A DNA stretch of 64,000 nt. Source: Gnetum montanum. Lineage: Eukaryota > Streptophyta > Gnetopsida > Gnetales > Gnetaceae. Made by a program: the position numbers and the translations under genes. A model generated the notes under the pieces. The model did not search any database. It saw nothing but the letters and a program-made list of their open reading frames with translations, and was not told the DNA's origin. Below are positions 12,538-23,978 of this stretch, one piece after another; position 1 is the first letter of the stretch, and each line of letters opens with the position of its first letter. The DNA lies in contig MNCI01004727.1 in NCBI GenBank assembly GCA_015680685.1, positions 40,773 to 104,772 of the forward strand, in the 5' to 3' direction.

Positions 12538-12681
12538 GTTGGATATTAGATGATCCACTAATTGGAGTACCTTACTTTTTACTTAGTCTACCTAGCGTGC
12601 ATAGATTTTACTATCCTGGGTCCATTCCAATAATGTGAATGATAATTTTGCTAAGGTTAAATGGTGCATGTAAGACTAATA

Positions 12682-12702
12682 GTTCCCTAGTAATGGCGCC
12701 AA
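12682..12702 (-). promoter_or_regulatory. Primer binding site of element A (tRNA-Asp type)
   Basis: Read on the minus strand, the bases next to the 5' LTR are TTGGCGCCATTACTAGGGAA. This resembles the complement of the 3' end of plant tRNA-Asp (TGGCGCCGTTGCCGGGG) with a few changes. The position immediately inside the LTR is as expected. Confidence 0.75.
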
Positions 12703-13607
12703 TGATGAGCGGCTAGGTACCCCTACGCCCAACCATGAGAATCGCGGGCATTCACACGTGACTCGATTGAATTCCATAGACTATAAGCACTTTGCATACA
12801 CCAAACCCTAACCAGCAAAACCTTGTGTTAGAACAGTCGTTATCTTCCCAACCTCACTTGTGATGTTTTGATTGCAATGGTTAAGTGAGATTGAGGCAAA
12901 TGATTTTTATGGATTTTTCACTTTATCTTCTAGCATCTAATTTTTGGAATGGAAAGTAAGGAATGGAATATTACGTAATCTATAATTATCCTAATCTATA
13001 TCTTAACTCTTCCTAGCATAAGTATCCGATCCCATCTTCCATGCACATCCTGAGCATCCCCTAACCACTACTGGGTTACCTGACGTTAAGTGTCACTGGG
13101 TTGCCAAGTGTTGGGTTTACGTTCGAGAGGGTCGTACTTATGGTTTCTACGAACTATAAAAGAGCAATAGCGATTAAAATAATAACAACTGAAACTTAAG
13201 GAATTATTAAAGCATAGAAATATTAAACTATTAAATGCATCAAATGACTAAGTCCAATTGCTGCAAGGAATGCTTGAAAAGCTCGTCTTTATTGCCGTTC
13301 ATGCCAATGGGCTCAGGTACATCAGCGCTCGAATAAAGAGCTGAACACCTTTCTTACACCTACTGCAGGCACTTTAAAAATATTCTAACTCTTGTGGAAA
13401 CAAACTGCAAGAGCTTCTCTACAATTGCCAAAAAGGTTCCTAAGTGTGACGAGAGCCCACTTATTTATAGGCTAAAACAGGCTCCACGTAAACGAGGCCA
13501 TGTCGCACATGGAGGGATGCGTATATAGGGCTGCGTTGATGCGGCCATGTATATGGGATCCTGTACATGTGGCCTAGTCGATGCATCGATTTTTTAGCAC
13601 TTCATCA
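12703..13607 (-). repeat. 5' LTR of element A
   Basis: The 905-base LTR begins TGATGAGCGG and ends CTTCATCA in plus-strand writing, and its outer two thirds match 1-594. A minus-strand TATA box is at 13462-13470. The far end (13500-13590) carries short palindromes. The primer site lies directly to its left and remnant C begins at 13608. Confidence 0.92.
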
Positions 13608-14217
13608 TAGGGATTACCAAGTGTTATGCTACTGGGTGAACCAAGTAATAACATTGTTGGGATTACTAAGTGAATATGTGTTTACATTCAAAACTAGTCA
13701 TGCTTATCCTACCGATTGCTTAACATGCATGGACATGTAAATATTAACTAAGTACATAGAAAGTAAATTGCATTGAAAGTAAATCTATTCTAAGTCAAAC
13801 TATTACAATGAATATGAATCAATCTTGATCTTATTGTTGTTCATGAAATGTATCTAGGTACAATGCCACTTAAATAAGAAGCCATACAATTAACTGAAAT
13901 CCACATTGTTGGCACTCACTAATTGCTTGTTAAGATTATAGAATAAAACTACAAGAGTTTAGCTACACTATTGACCAAATAGTGCTAAATACGTGGTTGG
14001 TACTTCCATATTTATAGGCAAATATAGATACTACATCAACGAGGATGTGTTAACTCATTTGGCTACATCGATGAGGATGTGTTGATGTAGTTAAGTTATA
14101 GTAGATGAAATGTAGCATCTATAATGTAGCAGCCAACTAGGATGTATCGATGGGGATGCCACAATGCAAATGCTACAATATCTCACTCGATTAATACCAC
14201 AAAATAATGCTTTATCA
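13608..14217 (-). repeat. LTR remnant C, interrupted by element A
   Basis: The text GGGATTACCAAGTG, the interior pattern (ACTGGG, TTACCAAG, TGCTCGAATAA-like, TTTATAGGC) and the end TTTATCA at 14217 match the LTR layout of the family. It is diverged, and its other half should lie beyond the left edge of element A. The sequence after 14217 (ATCCCCATAACTTAATT) corresponds to the internal side of A and B. Confidence 0.7.
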
Positions 14218-15195
14218 TATCCCCATAACTTAATTACCTGACATATCAAGTTTCATCATAACCCAAAATTTGATTAAACACACATTGTGATGCAAGATCA
14301 ACAACTAGTAACTCATACATTATCAATAGAAGTCTAATTTGCCACAACATCACTAGAAGAAAATACCACAAATTACTACTTGCTAGTTTGTAAATCTACA
14401 TTTTGGGAAGCAATAGAAATTTATGCATTAGTAGAAGATGTAGAAATTTTAGCATTGATAGAAAAAGCTAGAAGTAATTTTGAATCCCTCATAGAGGAAA
14501 GATAATTCTAGAGGTAATAGGTACCAGTTTGAATTATGCTTGAGGTATTGTTGAGTAACTTTGAGCATTTTATTTCTTTCTCTCACTTTTATTGGTTGTA
14601 TGTCCTAAGGATTCATATCGTCACTTAGTTTTAGTTTCCAACCCTTTCTACCTTCTCGAAGAAAATGTCTTGATTCTAATATCATACCTTCCTCTTCCCT
14701 TTGCACACACAACACACAACAACCCCACACCACCACCCCCCGCCCCCAAAGCCATGTAAAAACCCTCCCCCTCCTAACAAAAAATAAAAAAAATCATATT
14801 CACTTAATATTATTTAAATGTCACTTTCACAACTATGTAGAAATGAAAATTTTATTACATTTTTATAAATCCAATAAGATTTATTTATCTAATTAGTTTG
14901 TACAAAATACATCTGTATTAATATCTTTAAATATTATCAAATGTATTTACTAATAATATTGTTTGAAGACATCTTCATGATATTGTCCTAATATCAATAG
15001 TTAAATAATAAACGAATCATATAAAGTTCTACATGTAAGATTTCATTTGTATTTAAAAATTTTAGTTGCACAATAATCTAATAGAATATGGTGTTCATCT
15101 TTTTAACTTGTATTAAAGATGGCCTACATACGTGATCTTGGCAAATGTCTTTCATCTTTCAGTTAATGTTTGTATTTATAATCACAAGAATGTTA
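14218..15195. other. AT-rich, no gene recognised
   Basis: This is probably the decayed interior of element C. Apart from a C/A-rich low-complexity stretch at 14704-14755, nothing specific is seen. Confidence 0.5.
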
Positions 15196-15268
15196 TGTTA
15201 GATGCTTTGGGCATGTGCAAAGAAGATGCTTATTAAAAATGGTTACTACATTAGTGTTTAAGGAAAGC
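15196..15268 (+). pseudogene. RTE-type LINE reverse transcriptase remnant, left part
   Basis: The plus-strand translation reads YVRCFGHVQRRCLLK, which corresponds to the LRWFGHVQRR motif near the C-terminus of RTE-clade LINE polymerases. The frame runs straight into the left edge of element B, and the reading continues at 22213 on its other side. The upstream LINE portion is not recognisable. Confidence 0.6.
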
Positions 15269-16097
15269 TGATGAGTGGCGAGGTACCCCTACACTCAACC
15301 ATACGAATATGAGCCTTACACATGCGATCTAGTCAAACTCTGTAGACTAAGTGTCTACACGCCTCATGGAACACTTAAGGTTAATCGTTCGTTGTCTTCC
15401 CAGACTTACTTGTATTTGTCACGGTTGTATGGTTAAGTAAGTCTGAGGTATATGATTTTTATATCTTTTCTGTTTTATCTCCTATGACAATGAGGTGAAG
15501 GGTGAAGAGACTAATTAACTAACTTTAACTAACTAAGCCTTAATTACCCTAGCATCAGTATTCGTTCCCACTTACCGTTCACACCCTGAACCAATGCAAC
15601 CTTCTGGGATTACCAAACGCTATTCGTTGCTGGGATTACCAAGCGTAACGCACGTGCTCGAAGCGGTCGTACTGAATGCACTTAACTAAGAGAGAAGGGT
15701 TGAGAGAGATTTAATTAACTAATAAAGCATTTAAACAATGAACAATAAATAACAATAAATAAAGTCCTATTTAGCCTAGTCCATGCACTGCAAGGTTTAT
15801 CCAAGAAGTTCGTCTTTATTTCCGTACACAAAATTGTGTTCAGGTACAATATTTGCTCGAATAAAGATCCGTTCACTTTGGAACTCCTACTGCAGGCACA
15901 TGAAAATTATTCTATCTTTGGAGAGGAAAAAATACCAGAGTTTCACTATGGTTTAGGCCTAAACTGAGAAACAAGGGAGAGCCACCTCTTATTTATAGAT
16001 TTGACGGCACACTGCGATATCACGTACGCGATATCGTGTGGGATGCGATATCGTGGCAGACATAATATCGCGGCCCATGTGATATCATGTTCCATCA
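15269..16097 (-). repeat. 3' LTR of element B
   Basis: It begins TGATGAGTGG and ends TTCCATCA in plus-strand writing. A minus-strand TATA box is at 15991-15998. A block of near-palindromic CGATATCG-type words fills 16013-16092. The internal sequence following it (TACCCCCATGACT) is the polypurine-tract side. Confidence 0.92.
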
Positions 16098-18452
16098 TAC
16101 CCCCATGACTAAATAAAAACTCGTCCTCAAGTTCCTTACAAAACATTGGGAAGGTATGGGATTATTGACTTGAATGGAACTAATGGATCATCATTACAGA
16201 ACAAGACAAAACTGGTGTTCACGACAACAAGAGTGAACACCTTATACATTTGACATTAGGCCTTATTTGGCAGCTGAGAGAGAAGAGAGAAAAGAGAAGA
16301 AGTCTGCTACTGCCAATGCCAAGATTGCGCCTTTCGTTGTCTATCCATAAGCGTGCCATCAATCTTGCTCCTTGCATGGCTGTTTTAGCACCAATCCATT
16401 CCAAGTGTTCCCTCTAGATCCAATTTGTTGTTGTATGATTGCCATTTGCACACACAACATAGTCTTTTATTAGCAAGGGTAAATGAATCATAATGCAGTT
16501 GATACCTTGCATCGGTGATAGGTCCATTGGCTGAGTTGTGGTATGGCTGATGCAGATCTAGAGATATACTAATGGTGACTACCGAAGGTGTAGGGGTTAG
16601 GAGAAAATTGAAAAAATTAGGTTCGGACCCCCATGACTAAGAGCGAACCTCTGATAGCGATAGAATGGAGAAAGAAAAAAAATAAGAAAGATGGAGCAAA
16701 AGAGACAACTATAACATCGATGAAATGGATGTCAAGATGGCAATGAACAAAATAGAGTGGATTGCAAAAATGTTAAAGGAAAGAATTTAACTGGTGCACC
16801 AAATAGAAATGCCAGTGGGTCCTCCCCAAAGTAGGCTCATGCCTTTAATGCCCTGACAAACCCACATTCAAAGAGTCCGTAAGCTCTAGGAATATCATTT
16901 GGAGCAAGAGTTAATGTCTTAACCAAAAGAATTTACCAAAAAGAAAACAATGCGTCAACCAAAGTATACACTAATGATACAATCGGCAATGCGGTGAACA
17001 ATGGAGAGAAGGATGGAGAGAAGAGAATGGAATGGAATCCCAAGAACAAGGTGGTGCACAGCCCCTTGTGTAGTTAATGATTAATGTGACTTAGTAGATC
17101 CCATTCCAAGTCCAGCCTCAAAAAAACCACATCCAGTGACTTCGCATTAATGCATTCGGCCAATCCATCCCCTTGAAGTAACAAGAATGCCTTCCCAAAG
17201 AGCCACCACCATTCCAACGAAATGAAGGAGGAGAGAATGGGAAGTGAGAAGGGCCTTAGTTAAAGGGAACATTTTTATTTTAGTTCCATAACCAGTGCTT
17301 GTAGCCCAAATGATTATTTCATCTAAGGGGTGTGCTTTGAATTCTCATTGTTTTTTTTTCTTTTTTTTTTCTCTTTTTTTTGTTTTATTTTTTTTATGTG
17401 TTTATGCGTGAGAACCACACCATGCAAANTTTCTCTTTTTTTTGTTTTATTTTTTTATGTGTTTATGCGTGAGAACCACACCATGCAAAGACTTTGTTAT
17501 TTTTATTTGCTTAGGTTCTTGATAATTAAGTAATGTCGAAACGGTAAGAAAACTCAAGAAGAAAACATCCAAGCACCCAAGAGAATGGCCAACACAAATG
17601 CATCAAGTTCCCTTGAAGCCACACCCTTTTCAATCCTTGAGTCCTTCCTTAGTTTGAGAAATGCCCAGTCACCGATTCGTTATAGTTCTTATTTAGAAAG
17701 GGACTGTACATTTCCAAGCCGAGAGAGACCATAGAAATTTATGGATGTATGAATGAAGTGAACTCACTGCCTTCTATATCAAAAGAACCATACCTTAGTA
17801 TCAACATCATAACTTAAAGGTAAAAACCAAACATTAGCAACCGATAGAAAAATAGTTCATACCATCATTAAGAACACTTATTAGGTGACAAACTTACAAG
17901 ATGGATAACACACACAAGAAATGGAAAAGTATGAACGATGTTGTAAAACAAAAACAAGAAAAGTTAAAGAAATTTGTAAAACAAAAATATGTAAAATAAA
18001 AACATGTAAAACAAAAACTAAAAAAAATTGAGGGCCTCAATTGATTAGCATAGGTGGCCATCTCCCCCATGACTGAATGGAAAGGGAGAGATTCGAAATA
18101 ATGAATGCCTATTTGAATTTTTTAGAAGTGTCCAACTTCTCCCGATTGATGTTTTCAAGTTAAGGGTTGGAAGTTGGTGACGCTCATATTCCAATGTATC
18201 TATGCTTTTGTTATAGGTGCAAGTTGTTCCCCCAGTTTGTTCCATGCATGTTGGTGGGCTACTTTCTTGATCAACTGTCAACCACTAGGTGTTCTCTTGT
18301 TGTGTGGTTGCTACATACAGGCACTGTTGTATCTGTGTTTCTTGGGCACACCAGTTGCATGCAGGAGATGCTGAGCATTCCTCCATGTCATCACCCTCTG
18401 AGTCACTGTATGTGATGCATGGAACTTTCTTCTTCTTGATCTTTCCATAAAT
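16098..18452. other. Non-coding interior of element B
   Basis: No intact gene. A short minus-strand frame at 16219-16404 may be the tail of a lost extra ORF. Modules shared with A are at 16812-16827 and 17327-17490; the latter contains long T-runs and a duplicated block of about 60 bases around the N at 17429, which is an assembly join. Positions 18045-18452 resemble the segment following protease in A (about 8650-8830). The RT, RNase H, integrase and most of the extra ORF of A are missing. Confidence 0.65.
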
Positions 18453-18567
18453 NNNNNNNNNNNNNNNNNNNNNNNNNNNNNNNNNNNNNNNNNNNNNNNN
18501 NNNNNNNNNNNNNNNNNNNNNNNNNNNNNNNNNNNNNNNNNNNNNNNNNNNNNNNNNNNNNNNNNNN
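18453..18567. other. Assembly gap of 115 N
   Basis: It interrupts the protease remnant of element B at its active site. Confidence 0.99.
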
Positions 18568-18712
18568 TTGAGTCAAGAAGAGCCTTATGAGGTTTGTTCT
18601 CGGTGACTTGGAGGTAGATTAAGGGACTTCTAGGGTCAGAGAGTTTCTTGAGAAGGTAGCCTACCTTGATCTAGTTAGTAACGGTATGTGTTAACATAAC
18701 CGTATGTGTTGA
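18568..18712 (-). pseudogene. Protease remnant of element B
   Basis: Minus-strand translation gives SPLIYLQVTENKPHKALLD, matching the protease approach in element A. The active site itself lies in the adjacent gap. Confidence 0.65.
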
Positions 18713-18948
18713 GCCCTATTGTTGGTTTGAAGGAAGATCCGAAGCCTTATTTGTTGGAGGAGCATGTACGGGCTCAACTGCTTGTGGTTGTGAGAGCTTG
18801 TTTGGGCTTTTGGTTCTGAAGAAAGGTCTTCTCTTCTTTTATTTATCAGAACCAGCAATGGGTCGAAGGTTTTTTGCTCTTGTAGCATTACGTTACTACG
18901 GTTGAGTGGGAAGTTCCCCTTGCATTGTTGGAGTGGGTGGTAGTGGAA

Positions 18949-21230
18949 CTACCGGTGTAAGAGATGCGGATGGATTTGGAGGATGGTATGCATGTGGTAT
19001 GTCTTCCATAGGAGAAGGAGTCCTAAAATACTCCTAAACTTGGTAGTGACGTTGTGGGGTTGCGTGACCCATGGAGTTACTTGGAGAAACCGGCTATTGC
19101 ACATAATAGCCATACGGGTCTGGTTTTCGGCAAGGGTATTGTTGTCTAGGCAGTGGCATCCCCCATGACTGTGGGTATTGCCACTACTGATGTTGCCTGA
19201 TAGGTTGTGGCAAAGTTCCACTTGGATAATATGTTAATGGTTGGTGGAACTGCCTCAAGTTACCTTGGGGATAAGGTAACCTTCGGGGTGCCTGCCATCT
19301 GTTAAGTCTTGGGTTGAGTGCATACATCCCAGACTCTTGTAGATGTGAGATTATTAGGCAACATCCCTTAGGATGGTCATATTGGCAGATCTCACATCCA
19401 CTGTCATTGTCTGTATCCGAATCCATAACTTCATCGGCGATAGTCATTTTTCCCTTACCCTTGTCATGTGCATGGCTTGAATCTCTCCACTTTTTCTTGT
19501 TATGGTTACTACTTCGTTCCTCCTTAGACTCCTCTACGATTTTCAGGACAATTTGAAGTCTACTATCTAAGGAGTCCTATATTTGATCTACCTTAGCCGC
19601 CACTTCCGTTGTTAATTTTTGAAGTGGCAAGGTTTTTCTATTTTACCAACTCTTCAAGTGGTGACTCATCCTCTTCATCGCAGAATCTCACTCCCTTCTT
19701 TTGGAGGGAAGGATCACGGTTATATTCTTCCGTGCTTTCTCTTTTCCAGAGCTCCCCTTCTTCTTTAGCTACTTGCTCCAACAATTGATGAATTTCATGG
19801 GATCTAAGTTCAGATAATCTTCCTTGGGCATATGTCCCAAGGGTTCTCCTAGTTTCGTGTCTTAGCCCATCTATGAGGTGGTAGAGTTGATCCCGTTGTG
19901 CATAACCATGGCTCAGGCAATGATGTAACAATGCATAATATTGGCCCATGGCAGCATCCAAGGGTTCGTGATTACCCTTCTTCCATCCTTGGATTTGCTT
20001 ACACAAGTTGGACACTCTGGAGTACATCTGGTATTTATCGTTAAACAATTCTAGCATCGTACTCCACCTCCTAATGGTTTTTGGTTCTAAGGGCTAATAC
20101 CAACTCTCTGCTTCTTTTATGAGTGTCCTAGGGAACAACTTTAACTTTTGCCACTCATTTTCAATATTTTGCAAGGCGCAGGCATCATGGAATGCCTATA
20201 AGTGATTCTGCAAATCAACGTTGTATCCCCCCTCAAATCGTGAGATATTATTCATGTCTAGTTTCTTGATCCGACTGTCTTTTTGATGCCTTGTAGGTAT
20301 TCTCATAGCCTTCGTAATATCTAACATACTTCGGGTGGCAAGTAGGGGTTCATCATGATCATCTCTTTCATGATATCTATGATGCCTACATGGTTCCCTA
20401 CTTTTCCTTCTTTCATGCCTTGACTTCCTAGAGTGCCCTCGTCCTCGCTCTCGACTCTCTCGTCAAGGTCTCTCATTTTGCTTACCCTTATCCTCACCGT
20501 TGTGCTCCTTGTGACTGCGTTTGGATGTGGAAGGAGAGGGTGAATGATGTAATGAAAGGGAAGAAGAAGGAGAACCATCGCCATGACGATGTTTCTTACC
20601 TTCTCTTTGGTGGCTATAGCCCCGATCGTGATGACGATCCAAATGCCCATCCTTGTCATGTGTTTTTGTTCCCTCAGTGAACACTTGGTGTTCATGGGGA
20701 TCAGAACCAGGGTTATGAATCGTGGAGCGTAAGTTCTAATACCCCACCTCTTCACCATTGTTAGGAGGGGAAACATCATTTGATAGAGAACCTGTTATAA
20801 CTGGTTCACCATCTCCAATTTCACTTAGGACGTGTGGGACCCCTTTGCCCTTCAACAATGTATGGTGGCTCTCTTGCCTTGAGTCCCTTAGATGTTGCGC
20901 TATTGTGGGATGGTAATCCCTTATGTCATAATCTTCTGCAACATATTCAGTGTATAATTCTATCATGCCTATCTGTGCAAGAGCACAAAGAAGCATGTTA
21001 GGGACTACACGATCTGGGGGTAACACTATGTTACCTTGCAAGTCTCTCCAATGCAATTGTTCATCCGGATGGAGGATAAAGGTAAAATCGGGTATATACT
21101 CATCGTGATGAGTATATACCACCTGATACTATTGAGGAACTGGCGGATCTGGGTTACGTGTGTTAAACTATCGACTGTCTCTTGTGTGATCCCTAGGTGG
21201 TGAAGTGCTTTTATGAGAAGAAGAAGACAT
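18949..21230 (-). pseudogene. gag of element B
   Basis: The start is the ATG at 21230 (MSSSSHKSTSPPRDH), 145 bases inside the 5' LTR. One frame covers 21230-19638: an N-terminal segment (DEYIPDFTFILHPDEQ at 21080-21100), a basic Arg/His/Ser-rich linker (20463-20700), then the retrotransposon capsid domain (20057-19638, with EPLDAAMGQYYALLHHCL and RRTLGTYAQGRL). After a frameshift, 19447-19184 carries the knuckle CEICQYDHPKGCC and ALNPRL. A Pro/Tyr-rich tail follows. Stops occur at several positions. The protein would coat RNA and form particles. Identity rests on clear similarity to the A and F gags and to the plant retrotransposon gag domain. Confidence 0.85.
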
Positions 21231-21354
21231 TGTTTCTTATTCAGTGTGCTGATTAGCTGTTATATAATTGTTCGTTTAATTAACCCTAAGGGTTTGTTTA
21301 AGCTCCCAACGATGTGGATAATTTCCTATGTTCTACTTAGCGCACAAACAACTT

Positions 21355-21375
21355 AGTCCCCAGCAACAGCGCCAA
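21355..21375 (-). promoter_or_regulatory. Primer binding site of element B (tRNA-Asp type)
   Basis: Minus-strand reading next to the LTR is TTGGCGCTGTTGCTGGGGAC, two substitutions from the complement of the tRNA-Asp 3' end. Confidence 0.8.
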
Positions 21376-22207
21376 TGATGAGTGGCGAGGTACCCCTACA
21401 CTCAACCATATGAATACGAGCATTACACACGTGATCTGGTTGAACTCTGCAGACTAAGTGTCTATACGCCTCATGGAACACTTAAGGTTAATCGTTCGTT
21501 GTCTTCCCAGACTTACTTGTATTTGTCACAGTTGTATGGTTAAGTAAGTCTGAGGTATATGATTTTCATATCTTTTCTGTTTTATCTCCTATGATAATGA
21601 GGTGAAGGATGAAGAGACTAATTAACTAACTTTAACTAACTAAGCCTTAATTAACCTAGCATTAGTATCCATTCCCACTTACCGTTCACACCCTGAACCA
21701 ATGCAACCTTCTAGGATTACCAAACACTATTCGTTGTTGGGATTACCAATCGTAACGCACGTGCTTGAAGCAGTCGTACTGAATGCACTTAACTAGGAGA
21801 GAAGGGTTGAGAGAGATTTAATTAACTAATAAAGCATTTAAATAATGAACAATAAATAACAATAAATAAAGTCCTATTTAGCCTAGTCCATGCATTGCAA
21901 GGTTTATCCAAGAAGTTCGTCTTTATTTCCATACACAAACTTGTGTTCAGGTACAATATTTGCTCGAATAAAGATCCATTCACTTTGGAACTCCTACTGC
22001 GGGCACAAGGAAATTATTCTATCTCTAGAGAGGTAAAACTGCCAGAGTTTCGCTATGGTTTAGGCTTAAATTGAGAAACAAGGGAGAGCCGCCTCTTATT
22101 TATAGATTTGGCGACGCACTGCGATATCGTGTACGCGATATCGTCGGGGAAGACGCGATATCGCGGTGGACACGATATTGCGGCCCATGCGATATCGCGT
22201 CCCATCA
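21376..22207 (-). repeat. 5' LTR of element B
   Basis: The copy matches 15269-16097. A minus-strand TATA box at 22098-22105 (CTATAAAT) gives the promoter driving gag leftwards. Palindromes of the GCGATATCGC type are at 22120-22203. Confidence 0.93.
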
Positions 22208-22212
22208 AATGC

Positions 22213-22350
22213 CATATCAATAAAGACATGGAAAAAATAATTAAAGATGATATGAAGAAATTGCAAATTAATAAATATCTAGCTCTTCATAGAAGTGAAT
22301 GGCAAAAGAGAACTTATGTAGTCAAGCCCATTTTGTTGGGACAAGGCTAG
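22213..22350 (+). pseudogene. RTE-type LINE reverse transcriptase remnant, right part with stop
   Basis: Translation gives KDMEKIIKDDMKKLQI and LHRSEWQKRTYVVKPILL, matching the end of RTE polymerase (a basic helix, then R-x-x-W-R and a DPT-like segment). It continues the frame of 15196-15268 once element B and one copy of the target duplication are removed. The stop is at 22348-22350. The left part contains the characteristic FGHVQRR motif. Confidence 0.6.
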
Positions 22351-23340
22351 GATGATGATGATGAATTAATGTTCATGTTTATATGGAGATTGGTGCATGC
22401 AAGTATTTTACTTGTTATATGTAGTATTTGATTGCAATGAAAAAAAGTGGAGACCCATTTGGAAGCTCACTTGGTGGGATAAGCACTGAGGCTCCAATGA
22501 TAATCCTTTTTAGTGTAGACTTTCTTAGCATTCAAAACGTTTTAACAACTTCTATAAATATAAAAATGTGGAATATATATTTACCATGAATAATGATAGT
22601 AAAATATATCAAAGCATGTGATTTATTGGTTAAAGCCTACCAATCACATTTTCACTCACTAAGTGATTGTTGAGATATGTTCTATACATGAACCAATGTT
22701 GAGAACAACCACATAATAGCTTAGGTAAGCAATCATCATAATGTTGACCATATATCATTGGAGTGTACTTGTATTATAAGTATTTCAAATTCCAACACTA
22801 CCATAATGTTAACTATATATCTTAAAGTACTTATAATCAAATTATTTCTTATTCTAACACTATATATATACACACATACAAATCCATTAACCATAGGAAG
22901 GACTACCTTACACAATTTTGTGGACTTGACAAAAACACATTTAGTATATATATACGTATGTGCTACACGTCCATAGGAGGTGACGTCTATCATGTCAAGG
23001 ACAAAAAAGGCAAATAAACAAGGCATTCGAAGATTCCTGTTCAAGCCAACAATTATCTTCTCCACCGATCTGAATTTTGAAATCCGGATGGTTTGGAGCA
23101 CCCGTGAATGTGATATAACCACGAACATTTACTGGGATATTTGCTATTAAATGCAGACAGAAAATATCTATTTCGAGGTATCCTTTTGGTTTCAAGATTC
23201 GTAGCAGATTTCACCATAAAAAATGAATGGTGGAGTCCCAAAACCAGGCAACGTGGTAAGAATGAGCACCATCAGATTTTGGCCCCACATTGTGACGGCA
23301 ACGCACAACCACAAACAAGACGATACCCCACCAGCCCTTT
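22351..23340. other. Intergenic, AT-rich
   Basis: No gene recognised. It includes a short TA/CA microsatellite near 22861-22878 and several runs of TATATA. It separates element B from the CAO promoter. Confidence 0.5.
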
Positions 23341-23476
23341 ATATTATTTGTAAGCCTATGTCTCAAAACCTCAGCCACAAACTCAACACCCAAATAGCTC
23401 GCTAAAATATATTATTTGTAAGCCTATGTATCAAAACCTCAGCCACAAACTCAACACCCAAATAGCTCGCTAAAAT
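23341..23476. repeat. 68-base tandem duplication upstream of CAO
   Basis: Two adjacent copies, 23341-23408 and 23409-23476, differ by a single base (TCTCAAAA versus TATCAAAA). No N is present, so it is likely real. It lies about 500 bases before the CAO start codon. Confidence 0.85.
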
Positions 23477-23644
23477 AAAGACTTAATAATAATAGCATTA
23501 ACTGAGGTTTTCTTGCCATTTCATTGATTTAATGGAAGGTTAAAGACTGAAATATTAGGGCCGTGTATGGAACCCGACACCTAATGGCTGCCAAGCGTTG
23601 GGCATACGTTCATCCGATGTGGCACGCATTCGCGCGCAGGATGC

Positions 23645-23650
23645 CACGTG
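23645..23650. promoter_or_regulatory. G-box (CACGTG) in the CAO promoter
   Basis: The sequence GCCACGTGTCGG contains the palindromic CACGTG core and also matches the ABRE-type ACGTGTC. It is 329 bases before the start codon. G-boxes are bound by HY5 and PIF-type factors in light-regulated plant genes; a role here is inference. Confidence 0.5.
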
Positions 23651-23730
23651 TCGGGCCGTGGAAGGCCGCAGGAGATCGCGCGCTTACGCCGTCTGGCAAA
23701 GCTTCTTATCGCTTCTTCATTCTGGAATAC

Positions 23731-23764
23731 AACAACAGAGAGAGAGAGTGAGAGAGAGTGTGTG
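23731..23764 (+). repeat. GA/GT microsatellite in probable CAO 5' UTR
   Basis: A run of GAGAGA units followed by GTGTGT lies about 215-245 bases before the start codon. GA-rich leaders are common in plant genes. Confidence 0.6.
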
Positions 23765-23978
23765 TTAACGTTTTCATTCGTTGAAAATAATTCTCTTCTG
23801 TTTCTTCGTTTGTTGTTCTTTCGGTTTTTACTGTTAAGGAAGAGTTGCGGAATCGATTTTTCGGTTGTGTTGGGTGATCTTTTTTTTCGCGGAATCGAGT
23901 TTGAATTTGATTGGTTACGTTTTTCAATTAGGCGGAGTCGATTTTGAGTTGAGATTGTGAATTGTGTGTGGCGCTGCA

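Larger units (their letters stand above)
1..13607 (-). mobile_element. Element A: Athila-like Ty3/gypsy LTR retrotransposon, minus strand, 3' LTR cut by window edge
   Basis: Bases 1-594 match 13015-13607, so they are the two LTRs of one element; about the first 310 bases of the left LTR lie outside the window. All coding pieces between them read on the minus strand in the order gag, protease, RT, RNase H, integrase, extra ORF. That order is Ty3/gypsy, with integrase last. A sequence resembling the tRNA-Asp primer site lies next to the right LTR, which makes the right LTR the 5' LTR. The RT and linker text and the lack of a chromodomain resemble the Athila lineage; this is recognised from family knowledge, not from a search. 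The element is dead: it has in-frame stops, frameshifts, a solo LTR in gag (10436-11241) and a 692-base gap in integrase. Its right end lies inside LTR remnant C, and the flanking five bases there are TAGGG; the matching left flank is outside the window. Confidence 0.9.
15269..22207 (-). mobile_element. Element B: complete LTR element with gag and protease remnant but no RT, RNase H or integrase
   Basis: Two LTRs, 15269-16097 (829 bases) and 21376-22207 (832 bases), bound a 5.3 kb interior that reads on the minus strand. The flanks AAAGC and AATGC differ at one base and are read as the target duplication. Removing B and one copy restores an open LINE frame, which independently confirms the borders. 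A primer site, gag and part of protease are present. The region after protease is non-coding, so no pol is encoded even allowing for the 115-base gap. It therefore looks like a non-autonomous derivative that depended on an A-like partner. The two LTRs are similar but not identical. Confidence 0.9.

Noticed and set aside
14704-14755. C/A-rich stretch as a regulatory element
   Set aside because: Simple low-complexity sequence in a decayed region without supporting context.
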